Assembly (NCBI RefSeq): GCF_018408855.1
Contig: NZ_AP024326.1
Location: 558,001 to 622,000 of the forward strand
Direction of reading: 5' to 3'
DNA from: Caballeronia sp. NK8
GTDB taxonomy: Bacteria > Pseudomonadota > Gammaproteobacteria > Burkholderiales > Burkholderiaceae
Length of the DNA stretch: 64,000 bases
A program made the translations under genes and the position numbers. Of the stretch, positions 21,362 through 30,385 are shown piece after piece. Below the pieces are notes generated by a model. It had not been told where the DNA came from and made no database searches. It saw only the letters and a program-made list of their open reading frames with translations. The number at the start of each line of letters is the position of its first letter. Position 1 is the first letter of the stretch.

Positions 21362-21903
21362 CTCAAATTTATTCTAGTGCGCGAGGCGACTCGTTCAAGA
21401 GAGACCTCACAATGACGTTCGCTCAGGAGCAAACCGCGACAAAGTTGGAATAGCGCTGGGAATTCGTCCCCAAACAGAGCTCAACGTCTCCTCATGCAAC
21501 CAACGAAAGTCAATAGCCCGCTTTCTCAATCAATGCCGACACGCCCAGACCTGTTATACCGGCTCAAGCGCGCTGAACAGATTCTCTTCCTACCGCAGCC
21601 CTTGGGGACTGGGAAAGGCGCTTTTGATTCAAAGATTCTAAGTATCGGAGACCGCCAGGGTGGAATGTCAGACTCGAATAGCAGCGATTTTCAGACTTGA
21701 GATTACTGTCCTATCGCATTGGATGAGACTGCCTTCCACATAACGAGAATGAAACTTTCGCGTAAGCTCGACCGAGGCGCTGCGTGACTCAAAAATGACA
21801 CCGTCATCCGAGGACGACAATCGGGTTGCCATGCCAAAAGAAGATCGCCCGCCGAGGGGTGAAAATCAGGAGATGTTGGCAGACGGTCGTTCAGTTCGTA
21901 TCG
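21362..21903. other. 542-base gap between convergent stress genes' promoters and host-attachment-like gene end
   Basis: Upstream of the DyP gene this stretch holds palindromic site 5 (21633-21647). A short open frame at 21494-21700 has no recognisable family or good ribosome-binding site. I see nothing else. Confidence 0.4.
21633..21647 (-). promoter_or_regulatory. Palindromic CGATACTTA-type site 5 (degenerate)
   Basis: Read on the minus strand this is CGATACTTAGAATCT. The left arm and centre are identical to site 2 but the right arm is weak. It lies upstream of the DyP-encapsulin run in the same orientation. Confidence 0.4.
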
Positions 21904-22299
21904 TCAGCTTTGCTGCAAACGCTCTTGAATCTCCCTTACGCTCAGCGCCGAATAGTCCTTACTAACTTTCTCGAAGACAAGTTCATGAGTTTGCGCACTC
22001 ATACAGGACAAGATCATGCCAAGGAATTTGGACTCCGCAATCAGTCTGAGGCGGCCAAACCGTTGATGGAGACGCGCCTGTTCGAGGTATTCGGCCACCT
22101 GCTTTGCGAATTTATCCCTCTCCTTCTCCTTTTGTTCACTTGCGGAAAATTCGACCTCCTGCTTTTCGGTGAGTGTCGTGGCGCTATGCGCGACATTGAC
22201 GAAGTCGTCGACTTCCTCCAAGTCGACTGTCAGTCCCGGAGATTGGAACACTCGCGCCCGACCTGCATCCGCTACCACAACCCACGTCATGTCATTCAT
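21904..22299 (-). CDS. Host-attachment (AtsE/required-for-attachment) family protein
   Basis: The 131-residue protein begins MNDMTWVVVADAGRARVFQS. The block TWVVVADAGRARVF is the hallmark of the Host_attach family, named for an Agrobacterium attachment gene. The rest is charged and helical (SASEQKEKERDKFAKQVAEYL) and ends ELVFEKVSKDYSALSVREIQ. The molecular role is unclear, and homologues often sit in stress-response clusters. GGAGG lies upstream of the tandem ATGs at 22302 and 22299. It is divergent from hsp20, with palindromic site 4 in between. Confidence 0.82.
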   Translation of the reverse strand: MNDMTWVVVADAGRARVFQSPGLTVDLEEVDDFVNVAHSATTLTEKQEVEFSASEQKEKERDKFAKQVAEYLEQARLHQRFGRLRLIAESKFLGMILSCMSAQTHELVFEKVSKDYSALSVREIQERLQQS

Positions 22300-22485
22300 C
22301 ATGTTCCTCCAAAGCCTCCACGACGAACACGCTTGCAAAGCCGGCGTGCTGACTTGAGCACAATCTTCACGCCCGTGTTGTCTTGATGTCAAGCCATATA
22401 GAAGTCTACGGCGTTCGAGTGAATCGCTCATAAACCCTGCTCAGCTCTAGGTTTCCGCACACTTGTGCGACAAATCGGAAAGAGC

Positions 22486-22500
22486 CGATACTTATTATCG
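22486..22500 (+). promoter_or_regulatory. Palindromic CGATACTTA-type site 4
   Basis: CGATACTTATTATCG is a perfect CGATA-N5-TATCG repeat. It sits in the divergent gap between the host-attachment-like gene (minus, 22299) and hsp20 (plus, 22706), about 190-205 bases from each. Confidence 0.6.
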
Positions 22501-22705
22501 ACTTGTTTAGCTAGATCAATTGCCCCGCCCTCTGCATGGGTTCCGAGCGCCCATCCGACTTGCCGAGTTGGTTGATCTCAGGGTGGTCTCGTGGCAGATT
22601 CGTGCCGGCGCGTAGAGAGAGAGTGTTTCTTGACACTCATGCGCTGCGCGCCCTTTAATGATTCAAGGGATTTCCTGTCGCAGCGTCACTTGTCGGGGTT
22701 TGCTC

Positions 22706-23110
22706 ATGAGCATCACACATCACGCCAGAATGTGGGAGGCAGCGGTTGACGTACTGGAGCGCGCCGCTCAACTGCATCGTCAGTTCTTTCGGCTCGCCGG
22801 GCAACGAGCGGAGGCGCCCGTCTGGGAGCCTCCGATAGAGCTCTTCGAAGACCATGGCCGATTGTCCGTCGTCATCGCGTTACCGGGCATCAGGCCAGAT
22901 CTCGTGCAAGTGACCCTCGAAAACAGTACCTTGACCGTGACGGCGGAACGAAAACTTGCCAGCGCCTTCTCCAAGGGCATTGTGCATTGCTTCGAAATAC
23001 CATACGGTCGATTCGAGCGAGAAATCCGTCTTCCATCGGGACGCTATCGCATGGTTCGACGTGACTCCGAACATGGGTGTCTGCTGCTAGATATCGAGAT
23101 GCTGGACTGA
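22706..23110 (+). CDS. Hsp20/alpha-crystallin small heat-shock protein
   Basis: A 134-residue sHSP carries an alpha-crystallin domain from about residue 40: PPIELFEDHGRLSVVIALPG, RPDLVQVTLENSTLTVTAER and REIRLPSG. A C-terminal I-x-I anchoring motif is not obvious, as the tail is LLLDIEMLD. It binds unfolding proteins as an ATP-independent holdase. The ATG at 22706 (MSITHHARMWEAA) is preferred over 22658. lon starts 31 bases downstream, so client proteins could be held here and then passed to ClpK or Lon. Confidence 0.92.
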   Translation: MSITHHARMWEAAVDVLERAAQLHRQFFRLAGQRAEAPVWEPPIELFEDHGRLSVVIALPGIRPDLVQVTLENSTLTVTAERKLASAFSKGIVHCFEIPYGRFEREIRLPSGRYRMVRRDSEHGCLLLDIEMLD

Positions 23111-23141
23111 GACCCGATGCCAACAGCGCTTTCGAGGAGCG

Positions 23142-25538
23142 ATGATGAATACGGACAGCAGCAAGAGCCCAGAGAAGGCGACCGAGAGTGGCGAGACTTC
23201 TCATCCGTCGGCATTGCCCAAAGATAGCCTGATCCTGCTGCCGGTGCGTCACACAGTGCTCTTTCCTGGCATGGTCCTGCCGCTGATGGCCGAGACCGCG
23301 CAGCTTAGACAGGACGTACAAGCTGCCGTTAGGCGCCAATCGCCGCTGGGCATTGTTCTACAACGCGATCCGCAAGTGATGGAGCCACCTTTCGATGGAT
23401 TGCACACGATTGGGACCGTGGCCCATCTGCTGCGCTACCTGACGAACTCGCAAGATGGCAACCACCACCTTGTTTGCCAAGGAGTGAGTCGATTCAAGCT
23501 CATCGCTCCGCTCGATGGCTTGGATTTTCGCGCAGCCCATGTGGAATTCATTGCCGATGCATCGCAAACCGATGCCGCAATCGACGCACGGGTGCTCGTC
23601 CTGCGGCAGCGCGCAGGAGAAATGATTGCGCTGTTGCCGAATGCGGGCGCGGACCTAGTGAAGGCGCTCGACGCGATTGAGGCTCCGGGTCTCTTGGCGG
23701 ACACGGTGGCAGGCCTGCTCGATATTCCGCCCGAGCGCAAGCAGGACATCTTGGAGACGATCGACATCCGCAAGCGCCTCGATAACGTTCTGGACGCCAT
23801 TGCGGCGAGAATCGAGGTCCTTCGCCTGTCGCTCGAGATTGGCGAGCAGACGCGTGGGAGGCTCGACGAGAAACAGCGCGAAGTGATGCTGCGCGAGCAA
23901 CTCAAGACGATCCAGACTCAACTTGGCGATAACGTTGGAAGGCAGGAGGAGCTCAAGCAACTGGCGCAAGCCGTTACTGTCGCCCACATGCCGACGGATG
24001 TCGACAAGCATGCCCGCAAGGAGCTCGATCGGCTCGAACGCGCACCGGAGGGTTCCTCTGAATACGCTATTGGCATGAGCTATCTGGAGCTATTGACGGA
24101 ACTGCCATGGGACCTTCCGCCGGCGTCCCCCATCGACATCGCACATGCTCGAGTTGTGCTGGAAGAAGCCCACTTCGGACTTGAAAAGGTGAAGAGGCGG
24201 ATTCTAGAGTATCTGGGTGTAAGGAAACTCAATCCGGAAGGAAATGCCCCAATTCTCTGCTTTTTGGGACCGCCCGGCGTCGGAAAAACATCGTTGGGGC
24301 AGAGCATCGCCCGCGCGTTGCAGCGGCCGTTTATCCGCGTAAGCCTGGGCGGCGTGCATGACGAGTCGGAGATTCGCGGCCATCGGCGTACCTATATCGG
24401 CGCGATGCCCGGAAACATCATCCAGGCGGTCCGAAAAGCTGGAGCGCGCAACTGCGTGATGCTGCTAGATGAGCTGGACAAGCTGGGGCGCGGCGTACAC
24501 GGCGATCCGTCGGCTGCGATGCTCGAAGTACTGGATCCGGAGCAAAATCGCTCCTTCCGCGACAACTACCTGGGCGTTCCCTTCGACCTTTCCGCAGTTG
24601 TGTTCATCGCTACCGCCAATCAGGCGGAAGGCATTGCCGGTCCGTTGCGAGACCGCATGGAGATGCTAGATCTTCCGGGGTACACGGAAGCCGAGAAGTT
24701 TCAGATCGCGCGCCGCTTTCTCGTTCCTCGACAACTGAAGGCATGTGGACTCACCGAGGCTCAGTGCCAGCTTGGTGACGATACCATTCGCTCGATCGTT
24801 CGCGAATACACGCGCGAGGCCGGCGTTCGCAGCCTGGAACGGCAGATTGGCGCCGTCTTTAGGTACGTAGCCTTGCGCGTCGCGGAGGACGAGGCAACAC
24901 GCGAACGAATCGAACCCGATGACCTTGCGACGATCCTCGGGCACCGGCGCTTCGAAAGTGAAGTGGCCATGCGCATCAACATGCCGGGCGTCGTCACCGG
25001 GCTGGCATGGACGCCAGTGGGTGGTGACCTGCTCTTCATTGAAGCGAGCAGAACACCCGGAAACGGCAGGTTGCTACTCACAGGCCAATTGGGCGAGGTG
25101 ATGAAGGAAAGTGCTCAAGCAGCGCTGACGCTCGTCAAATCGCGCTCCGACATGCTTCAGATTGACAACTCCAGCTTCGAAAAGCATGACGTTCACATCC
25201 ACGTGCCAGCCGGCGCGGTGCCCAAGGATGGACCCAGCGCTGGAGTCGCCATGTTCATTGCAATCGCATCGCTGTTCATGAGGATGCCCGTGCGCAGCGA
25301 TTGCGCAGTAACGGGCGAAATCAGTCTTCGTGGCATTGTCCTGCCCGTGGGTGGCATCAAGGAGAAGGTGCTAGCCGCCTTGCGTGGAGGCATCCACACT
25401 GTACTACTTCCCTCGCGTAACATGATCGACCTCGAAGACATTCCCACCGACGCTCGCAATCAGATTCGATTCGTCCCGTTAAACACAGTCGATGATGCTC
25501 TACGTGAGATTGTCGACACTAATTCATTGGCCGCGTGA
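23142..25538 (+). CDS. lon: ATP-dependent protease Lon (LonA type)
   Basis: The 798-residue protease has the LonA order: N-terminal LAN domain (LILLPVRHTVLFPGMVLPLM), coiled coil, AAA+ module with Walker A GPPGVGKTS near residue 377, and a C-terminal Ser-Lys protease domain. The catalytic Ser is in KDGPSAGVA (about residue 698) and the Lys in GIKEKV (about 740). Length and motifs are complete. It degrades misfolded and selected regulatory proteins. As it lies in an hsp20-lon pair within the stress island, it is likely an extra Lon, with the housekeeping clpX-lon copy elsewhere (inference). Confidence 0.96.
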   Translation: MMNTDSSKSPEKATESGETSHPSALPKDSLILLPVRHTVLFPGMVLPLMAETAQLRQDVQAAVRRQSPLGIVLQRDPQVMEPPFDGLHTIGTVAHLLRYLTNSQDGNHHLVCQGVSRFKLIAPLDGLDFRAAHVEFIADASQTDAAIDARVLVLRQRAGEMIALLPNAGADLVKALDAIEAPGLLADTVAGLLDIPPERKQDILETIDIRKRLDNVLDAIAARIEVLRLSLEIGEQTRGRLDEKQREVMLREQLKTIQTQLGDNVGRQEELKQLAQAVTVAHMPTDVDKHARKELDRLERAPEGSSEYAIGMSYLELLTELPWDLPPASPIDIAHARVVLEEAHFGLEKVKRRILEYLGVRKLNPEGNAPILCFLGPPGVGKTSLGQSIARALQRPFIRVSLGGVHDESEIRGHRRTYIGAMPGNIIQAVRKAGARNCVMLLDELDKLGRGVHGDPSAAMLEVLDPEQNRSFRDNYLGVPFDLSAVVFIATANQAEGIAGPLRDRMEMLDLPGYTEAEKFQIARRFLVPRQLKACGLTEAQCQLGDDTIRSIVREYTREAGVRSLERQIGAVFRYVALRVAEDEATRERIEPDDLATILGHRRFESEVAMRINMPGVVTGLAWTPVGGDLLFIEASRTPGNGRLLLTGQLGEVMKESAQAALTLVKSRSDMLQIDNSSFEKHDVHIHVPAGAVPKDGPSAGVAMFIAIASLFMRMPVRSDCAVTGEISLRGIVLPVGGIKEKVLAALRGGIHTVLLPSRNMIDLEDIPTDARNQIRFVPLNTVDDALREIVDTNSLAA

Positions 25539-25544
25539 ATGAAC

Positions 25545-25577
25545 CTGCCCCGCCCACGCCGCCGGGGCAGACCTTTT
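25545..25577 (+). terminator. Rho-independent terminator after lon
   Basis: CTGCCCC (25545-25551) pairs with GGGGCAG (25564-25570), followed by ACCTTTT. It begins 6 bases after the lon stop codon. Confidence 0.75.
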
Positions 25578-25656
25578 GACGAATACCTCCGCCCCCCTTC
25601 AGAAGGGAACCAAGTGCATACACTTCGATTTCCCTGACGCGTCTATTTTGAGCCTC

Positions 25657-25671
25657 CGATACTCAACATTA
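25657..25671 (+). promoter_or_regulatory. Palindromic CGATAC-type site 6 (half site)
   Basis: CGATACTCAACATTA keeps the left arm and T/A-rich centre but has a poor right arm. It is 73 bases upstream of the PRC-barrel gene. Confidence 0.35.
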
Positions 25672-25743
25672 GTAGATGACGTGTGTTCAAGAACAGCCGT
25701 TGTGCCTAGGATGAGGTTGCTTTAGACCGAGATTAAGAATCAA

Positions 25744-26074
25744 ATGGCTCACGGAGCCAACTCAGTTTATCTGAATGGTTGGAGCGTGAGAGAGGCCATC
25801 CTGAACGAGCCAGTGGTCAATGATCGCGGTGCACGTGTGGGCGTGGTGCACGACGTTATTTTAGCTCCCGACAACGCTGTCTCCTTTGCCATCATCGCAG
25901 CGAATCAGTTCCTTGGCGTATCACATCATGATGCGGCGGTTCCGATGGAACAGCTCGACTTCAAGAACGGTACCCGTGCTTCCCAGAGCCACCAAAGATG
26001 CAATTAAGGCACTCCCTGAGTTCCAATACGCGAAAGTGAAAGCAACCCCGAAATCGCAATACCAGGGCCACTGA
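25744..26074 (+). pseudogene. PRC-barrel domain protein with a frameshift
   Basis: The first frame gives a PRC-barrel-like beta domain (VREAILNEPVVNDRGARVGV, VVHDVILAPDNAVSFAIIA, AAVPMEQLDFKNGT). At the CCC run near 25973-25975 one extra base moves the frame. The expected end VLPRATKDAIKALPEFQYAK then appears in the next frame and stops at 26074. Removing one C restores a protein of about 110 residues. PRC-barrel proteins of this kind bind RNA or membrane components and are often stress induced. It is either a very recent pseudogene or a sequencing error. Confidence 0.75.
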
Positions 26075-26566
26075 GGACTCTGATGACGTGCTGAGACCCC
26101 TGCGCGTATGCCGCTCCCACGCGGCGCTTGGGTCCCTTGTCCGCCGGTATCCAACTAAGCTCGACTCGGGGTGTGTTAGGGCCGATCACAGAACAAAACG
26201 CTTTCGTTTGGTCTGGAACCACCAGAGGTTCTTCAGACAGGATAGTGCGCAGAAATGCCGAGGCTCATCGGGCATCTCGCCATTTAAAATGCGCAAGCTG
26301 CGCGCGACTGGTCGCATCGGTTGGCCACGTCAAGTCGCACAAAGACATGCGTTCTACGTTACTGCTCGCCACGTCGGACGAGTTGTAGTACCAAAATGCG
26401 CCAGCGGTTGAATTGACTCGGAACGAAGAGAGCGGCGGCTTTTGCGTCGCCGCCCCGCAACGTTATTAATTGCTTGAGCGAAGCTGCGGTTTTGGGCCGA
26501 ACAGGCCCGCCCCGCCACTTGAAGGCCTTGTCGTATACTCAACGCACGATTCGGATCGTGACTCGG
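26075..26566. other. Long gap with GC-rich inverted repeats
   Basis: Open frames on both strands here look random. Two short inverted repeats are visible near 26430-26455 (GGCGGC...GCCGCC) and near 26495-26510 (GGGCC-GAACA-GGCCC). Either could help terminate transcription from the left or from the small minus-strand gene at 26567. Nothing else was recognised. Confidence 0.35.
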
Positions 26567-26746
26567 TTAGAGAATCGCGGACGGTAATGATTTTTTGAAG
26601 ACGCCGTACGCTTCCTGCTGATTTCGAGCCGCCGATTTCAAATCGTCCGGACTTTTTGCTGAGTCGTACGCCTTCCTCGCCAATGCATAGGCTTGGGCCA
26701 ATTTTATTTGTAATTCAACTATGTTTTCTACGGTTGTTTCGTTCAT
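26567..26746 (-). CDS. Small helical hypothetical protein
   Basis: A 59-residue protein starts MNETTVENIVELQIKLAQAY and continues LARKAYDSAKSPDDLKSAAR. It is predicted to be almost entirely alpha-helical and amphipathic. AGAGGT precedes the ATG at a normal distance. The longer reading from 26857 adds an unrelated basic segment. No family is recognised. Confidence 0.55.
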   Translation of the reverse strand: MNETTVENIVELQIKLAQAYALARKAYDSAKSPDDLKSAARNQQEAYGVFKKSLPSAIL

Positions 26747-26865
26747 TTTGTACCTCTGGGTTGTCGGGCCGACAAGATTCAGCCGCTGGCCCACGATCGT
26801 TTTGTTGCACCGGCGGTATATCCAGTCAACTGTGCAAAAGTCAAATTCGACGCGCAAAGTCTTTG

Positions 26866-27288
26866 CTAATCCACGCCGATTATCACGCTGGTAGCCTTGA
26901 AGATTGCGGTCGCCATGCGTCCGACCGTAAGACCTAATCGACCGACACTGTCATTGGTGACGAAAGCGACGACCCTCCCTCCATGGGCAGCAACTGCAAC
27001 TTCAGCATTAACCAGTCCCTTCTCAATGAAACCAATTCTTCCCGTAAAGCAGTTACGCGCAGATACTTTGCTATTGTCGAAACCGACCAGAAGGATGACT
27101 GAAGTTGCTCTAACCAGAGCGAAGGCCTCCGAATTCAACGAAAGCCCGAGCGAAACAGCAGTGCCGCTTGTCAGCAGCGCATGAACGTCCATTCCATCTG
27201 CGGTCCGCAGCGTAACGTTGTCGCCTACGGGAGCGCTGTCAAGCCGAACGATGCGACCGGTGAAATGGTTGCGTGCGCTGGTTTTCAT
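26866..27288 (-). CDS. Molybdate-binding Mop/TOBE tandem protein (ModG-like)
   Basis: The 140-residue protein is two tandem Mop (TOBE) domains: MKTSARNHFTGRIVRLDSAP opens the first and VSARNCFTGRIGFIEKGLVN the second. Each repeat has the S-A-R-N-x-F-x-G-x-I signature and ends with a hydrophobic SVIL/SVII strand. ModG-like and molbindin proteins bind molybdate or tungstate in the cytoplasm as small oligomers, acting as a store or buffer. The nearest molybdoenzyme is the YdeP-like protein at 7.4-9.7 kb, so it may support that enzyme. Upstream (27453-27467) lies palindromic site 7. Confidence 0.88.
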   Translation of the reverse strand: MKTSARNHFTGRIVRLDSAPVGDNVTLRTADGMDVHALLTSGTAVSLGLSLNSEAFALVRATSVILLVGFDNSKVSARNCFTGRIGFIEKGLVNAEVAVAAHGGRVVAFVTNDSVGRLGLTVGRMATAIFKATSVIIGVD

Positions 27289-27452
27289 GGAAACCTCTTG
27301 ACGAAGGAAACGAAGGAAGGCGCTGCACGTATAGGAAAGCAGATCATGGTCAACTTAAGGTACAGCGAAATCTAAGGAAAATCTTCCTTTTTTAGGAGTA
27401 TTGGTCTGAACCCAAGACGCAGCCGCACGTCGCGGAGAAGGACCTAAAAAGC

Positions 27453-27467
27453 CGATAGTTTCTATCG
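27453..27467 (+). promoter_or_regulatory. Palindromic CGATA-N5-TATCG site 7
   Basis: CGATAGTTTCTATCG is a perfect arm repeat, extended by C and G (CCGATA...TATCGG). It lies in the 337-base divergent gap (27289-27625) between the ModG-like gene and the plus-strand gene at 27626, about 160 bases from each start. Apart from this site the gap is A+T rich with no other recognised feature. Confidence 0.5.
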
Positions 27468-27625
27468 GAATATTTGTCGGCTCTATCGACTTTGAGTGTG
27501 CTTTTGGCGCAAAATTTGGAGAGAATATGGCCTCGTCATCGATATGACTGTGCATACTAAGCGTGAATTCCCGACGAGCAACCAATTGCAATTTTCCGAC
27601 TTTCCTTTCTTAAGAAAGCAATGCA

Positions 27626-28009
27626 ATGACCACGAGTTCGTGTGCTGACGGAGTTTTAGAGGGAATGTTCACACTCTTCGAATCCGTTGATATCATGCTT
27701 GTTCCAATTGTGAATCCGGATGTCTCACTTGTCGAAGGGCTAGTAGAGATGGTGGTCTCTCACGGCGGGACTCTTACTCTAAGAAGAGCTCCAGGAGAAG
27801 CTGGGGGGCACAACGATCGCATTGCCGGGCTTCACGCCGTCAGAGGCGAGCAAGCCTTGCTTCTGTGCTGGAACGGCCCCCTATCTCCGCACGTTAATCG
27901 GAGGTGTAACAACCTATGGCAATTTTCGTCGCATGCCGATGCACACGGACTTGTGACGACCGATCGGACACTGGTAGTCGAATTGTTCTCGAGTCTGGCT
28001 CAATACTGA
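27626..28009 (+). CDS. Hypothetical protein
   Basis: A 127-residue predicted soluble protein contains IMLVPIVNPDVSLVEGLVEM, GGTLTLRRAPGEAGGHNDR and EQALLLCWNGPL. The start is uncertain; MLVPIVNPD (Met24) would also fit because the first 20 residues are poorly structured. I do not recognise a family. It follows palindromic site 7 and precedes the IS3 remnant. Confidence 0.45.
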   Translation: MTTSSCADGVLEGMFTLFESVDIMLVPIVNPDVSLVEGLVEMVVSHGGTLTLRRAPGEAGGHNDRIAGLHAVRGEQALLLCWNGPLSPHVNRRCNNLWQFSSHADAHGLVTTDRTLVVELFSSLAQY

Positions 28010-28146
28010 TAGCGATTGAAGTTGCATAACGCAAGGAGGATCCCCGCGGCGTAGCTGCCCCGTGACTCAAGACACGCAGACACCGTTAGGTTGATGACGC
28101 GGGAGCGCGCCTGAATGGATCTGCCCCCGTACTTCCGAGCACCGTC

Positions 28147-29345
28147 TCACACCTGAGTTGATGAATCCGTCCTGCGCCTGAATCCGCGAGGTGAACGGTA
28201 TTCAAGGCGCTGTGCGGGTGCTTTTCGGTTGTAAGGCTCAAATGCCACCGCCAGGTTGCGCACTGCCGTCGAGGCGCCAGGCTTGGGCATGAAGGCAACG
28301 TAGTCGCGCTTCATGGTCTTCACGAAGCACTCGGCCATGCCATTGCTTTTCGGACTGCAAACCAGCGTCTTGAGCGGCGTAAGTCCGAGACCGCTCGCAA
28401 CCGCGCGTGTCTCGTGCGCAATATATCCCGAGCCGTTATCGCTTAGCCATTCGATCGAAAACGGTACGGCGTCGACGTTGCCAAACCGATGCTCGACGGC
28501 TGCAAGCATCACGTCACGAACATCGTTGCCGGTGTAGCCACCTGTGGTTGCGACCCAGCGCATGGCCTCACGTTCACAACAATCCAGTGCAAACGTAACG
28601 CGCAATGGCTCGCCGTTCTCACACCGGAACTGGAAGCCATCGGAGCACCCAGCGTTGATTGCTTCTGGTCACTGCAACACGTCCGTCGTGTCGCCGGGTG
28701 ATGGAGGGACGCTTTGGCCGCCGCTGCAGCAACAGGCCGTGAACGCGCATGGCTCGGTAATTGCGCTTGATGTTCACCGTGCATCTCCTGGTTGTTGCGA
28801 ATGACGCCCCAGACCCGGCGAAAGCCATAACTCGGCAAATCGACGACGGCCTCGCGGAGTTCTGCCACCAGCTCCGCATCGTCTGTCCGCCCGACGCAGC
28901 GACCGTCTTGCCAGCCGACAGGGCACGAACGCCTGACCGACACGTTCGAGCGCGCAACGCCGAGAACATCACAGACCTGCTTCACTGGTCGTCCGCCGGC
29001 AATGATCGCGAGCGGGCACTCCATTTTTTTGCTCGACCGTACTCAACTGCTTCTTTCAATATTTCAACTTCTACGGTCTTCTTGCCGAGCAGCCGTTGCA
29101 ACTCCCTAATCTGCTTGAGCGCGTCTGCTAATTCCGAAGCAGGGACGATCTCCTAACCGGCGGGCACCTCCGACAGGCTCCCGTCCTGATACAGCTTCTC
29201 TAATGGACCTGCCGATTTGGATTGACGCCGTGCTGGCGAGCTACCATAGACACGGCTTTGCCAGGCTCCAGACTCCCCCGATCATCGCCGCCTTTTCTTC
29301 CGCAGACCACCGCCGCCGGCGCTCCGGTCCAGTCAACACTTCCAT
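28147..29345 (-). mobile_element. Decayed IS3-family element (IS2-like orfA/orfB)
   Basis: OrfA begins at 29345 (MEVLTGPERRRRWSAEEKAA), loses its middle through frame changes, meets an in-frame TAG at 29153-29155, and ends in a leucine-rich helix ([19 protein letters not shown]). OrfB continues with LPSYGFRRVWGVIRNN, then in other frames LLLQRRPKRPSITRRHDGRV, and from 28605 in one frame the DDE core: [27 protein letters not shown] and [16 protein letters not shown]. All three catalytic residues can be seen but several frameshifts separate them. I could not locate clear terminal inverted repeats or target duplications, so true ends may lie 50-100 bases further out. Confidence 0.85.
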
Positions 29346-29715
29346 CACTTCCTGCTTGCTGTTAGGAACGTTAGAAAACGCGGCTATGAAGATAACTACC
29401 ACTCTCTTAACGGATCGGTTGTCGCGCACAACTTGCTTTGCCCGAACCGCGGGGAGTCTACCCTTCGGGTGCCTACCTCAAATCACTTGACGGACCGACC
29501 CAAGGCATGTTTCCGACGGTCAGCAACTAGCTCTCATCAGGCTGCTGCACTACGTTGTTCGCCATTCGTCCGAGTTTGAACGATGGTGCAGAGCCTCCAG
29601 CCGCGAACAGTTGCTTTCGCAGACCATCTTTTAGCTCCCCGACTTCACGTAGCCCCTTACCCTGGATATGGTCCGAATTGCAATTTTACCTATGTCAAAT
29701 ATGTAGTAACGCTAA
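29346..29715. other. Degenerate stretch between IS3 remnant and integrase remnant
   Basis: No coherent protein or hairpin was recognised on either strand. It may contain unrecognisable N-terminal parts of the recombinase. The character of the sequence changes here from A+T-richer to GC-rich. Confidence 0.35.
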
Positions 29716-30128
29716 GTGCTGTTGGGACACTATCGCCAGCACCTCGGCTTGAGCGCCCTGCCGTCGCCCAACGAAGACACACCACTCGTTTTGGCGATTG
29801 GCGCCACGGCGTCGAAAGAACGCACTAAGACCGCCGCGCCGCTCACGCGCGCGGGGCTGCACGCCATCGTAAAGGATGTGTTTGCGGGCGCTGCGGCGCG
29901 CTTACGCGAGCTCGACGATCCGGCGAGCACGCGAGCCGATCTGCTCGAGAAGGATCCCGCGCATTGGCTCAGTCATAGCGCCGGCTCGCACATGGCCGAC
30001 CACAAAGCGGATCTGCACACGCGCGCGACAACCTCGGACATGCCTCGCTGACGACGACCAGCATCTACCTGCATGTCGACGGCGATCGACGGCATAAGGA
30101 AACCGAAGAAAAGCACCGGGTAGACTGA
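29716..30128 (+). pseudogene. C-terminal remnant of a site-specific tyrosine recombinase
   Basis: The frame gives LLGHYRQHLGLSALPSPNED, LTRAGLHAIVKDVFAGAAAR and HWLSHSAGSHMADHKADLH. In active XerC/integrase-type enzymes the last block is HxLRHTxxxxM; here the catalytic Arg is replaced by Ser. After a frame change come DNLGHASLTTTSIYLHVD and a final RRHKETEEKHRVD, with the nucleophile Tyr (IYLHVD) still visible. The N-terminal half is absent. It probably marks an old integration or the decayed edge of the island. Confidence 0.8.
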
Positions 30129-30385
30129 TGATGCTCAGCGAGGTCCGCTTAACGCGTCCCGCCTGCTGCCGATTCTGTCCGCCAACCGCAACTTTGCTCA
30201 TAAAAGTCCCTGTGCCCGAACCTCAGACCTCTACCGACAAACAGACGCTCAGCTTCGTGATCGATTGGCGCGGAGAGAGCGTAACGTGCGTCGTGCCACG
30301 CAGGTGCCTGAAACTTTTCTTTTTCCTCCCGCCTGACTGAGGGCGTTTTTTCAGTTCGAAGGCGGAAGCAAACATAGACGGTTAG

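Noticed and set aside
22590..22604. Sigma-54-like TGGCA...TGC element upstream of hsp20
   Set aside because: Spacing between the GG and GC is one base short of the sigma-54 consensus, and other palindrome-linked genes lack such a promoter.
30330..30351. CGCC-N8-GGCG followed by six T residues
   Set aside because: Stem of only four pairs, with no intact gene ending before it; too weak to call a terminator.
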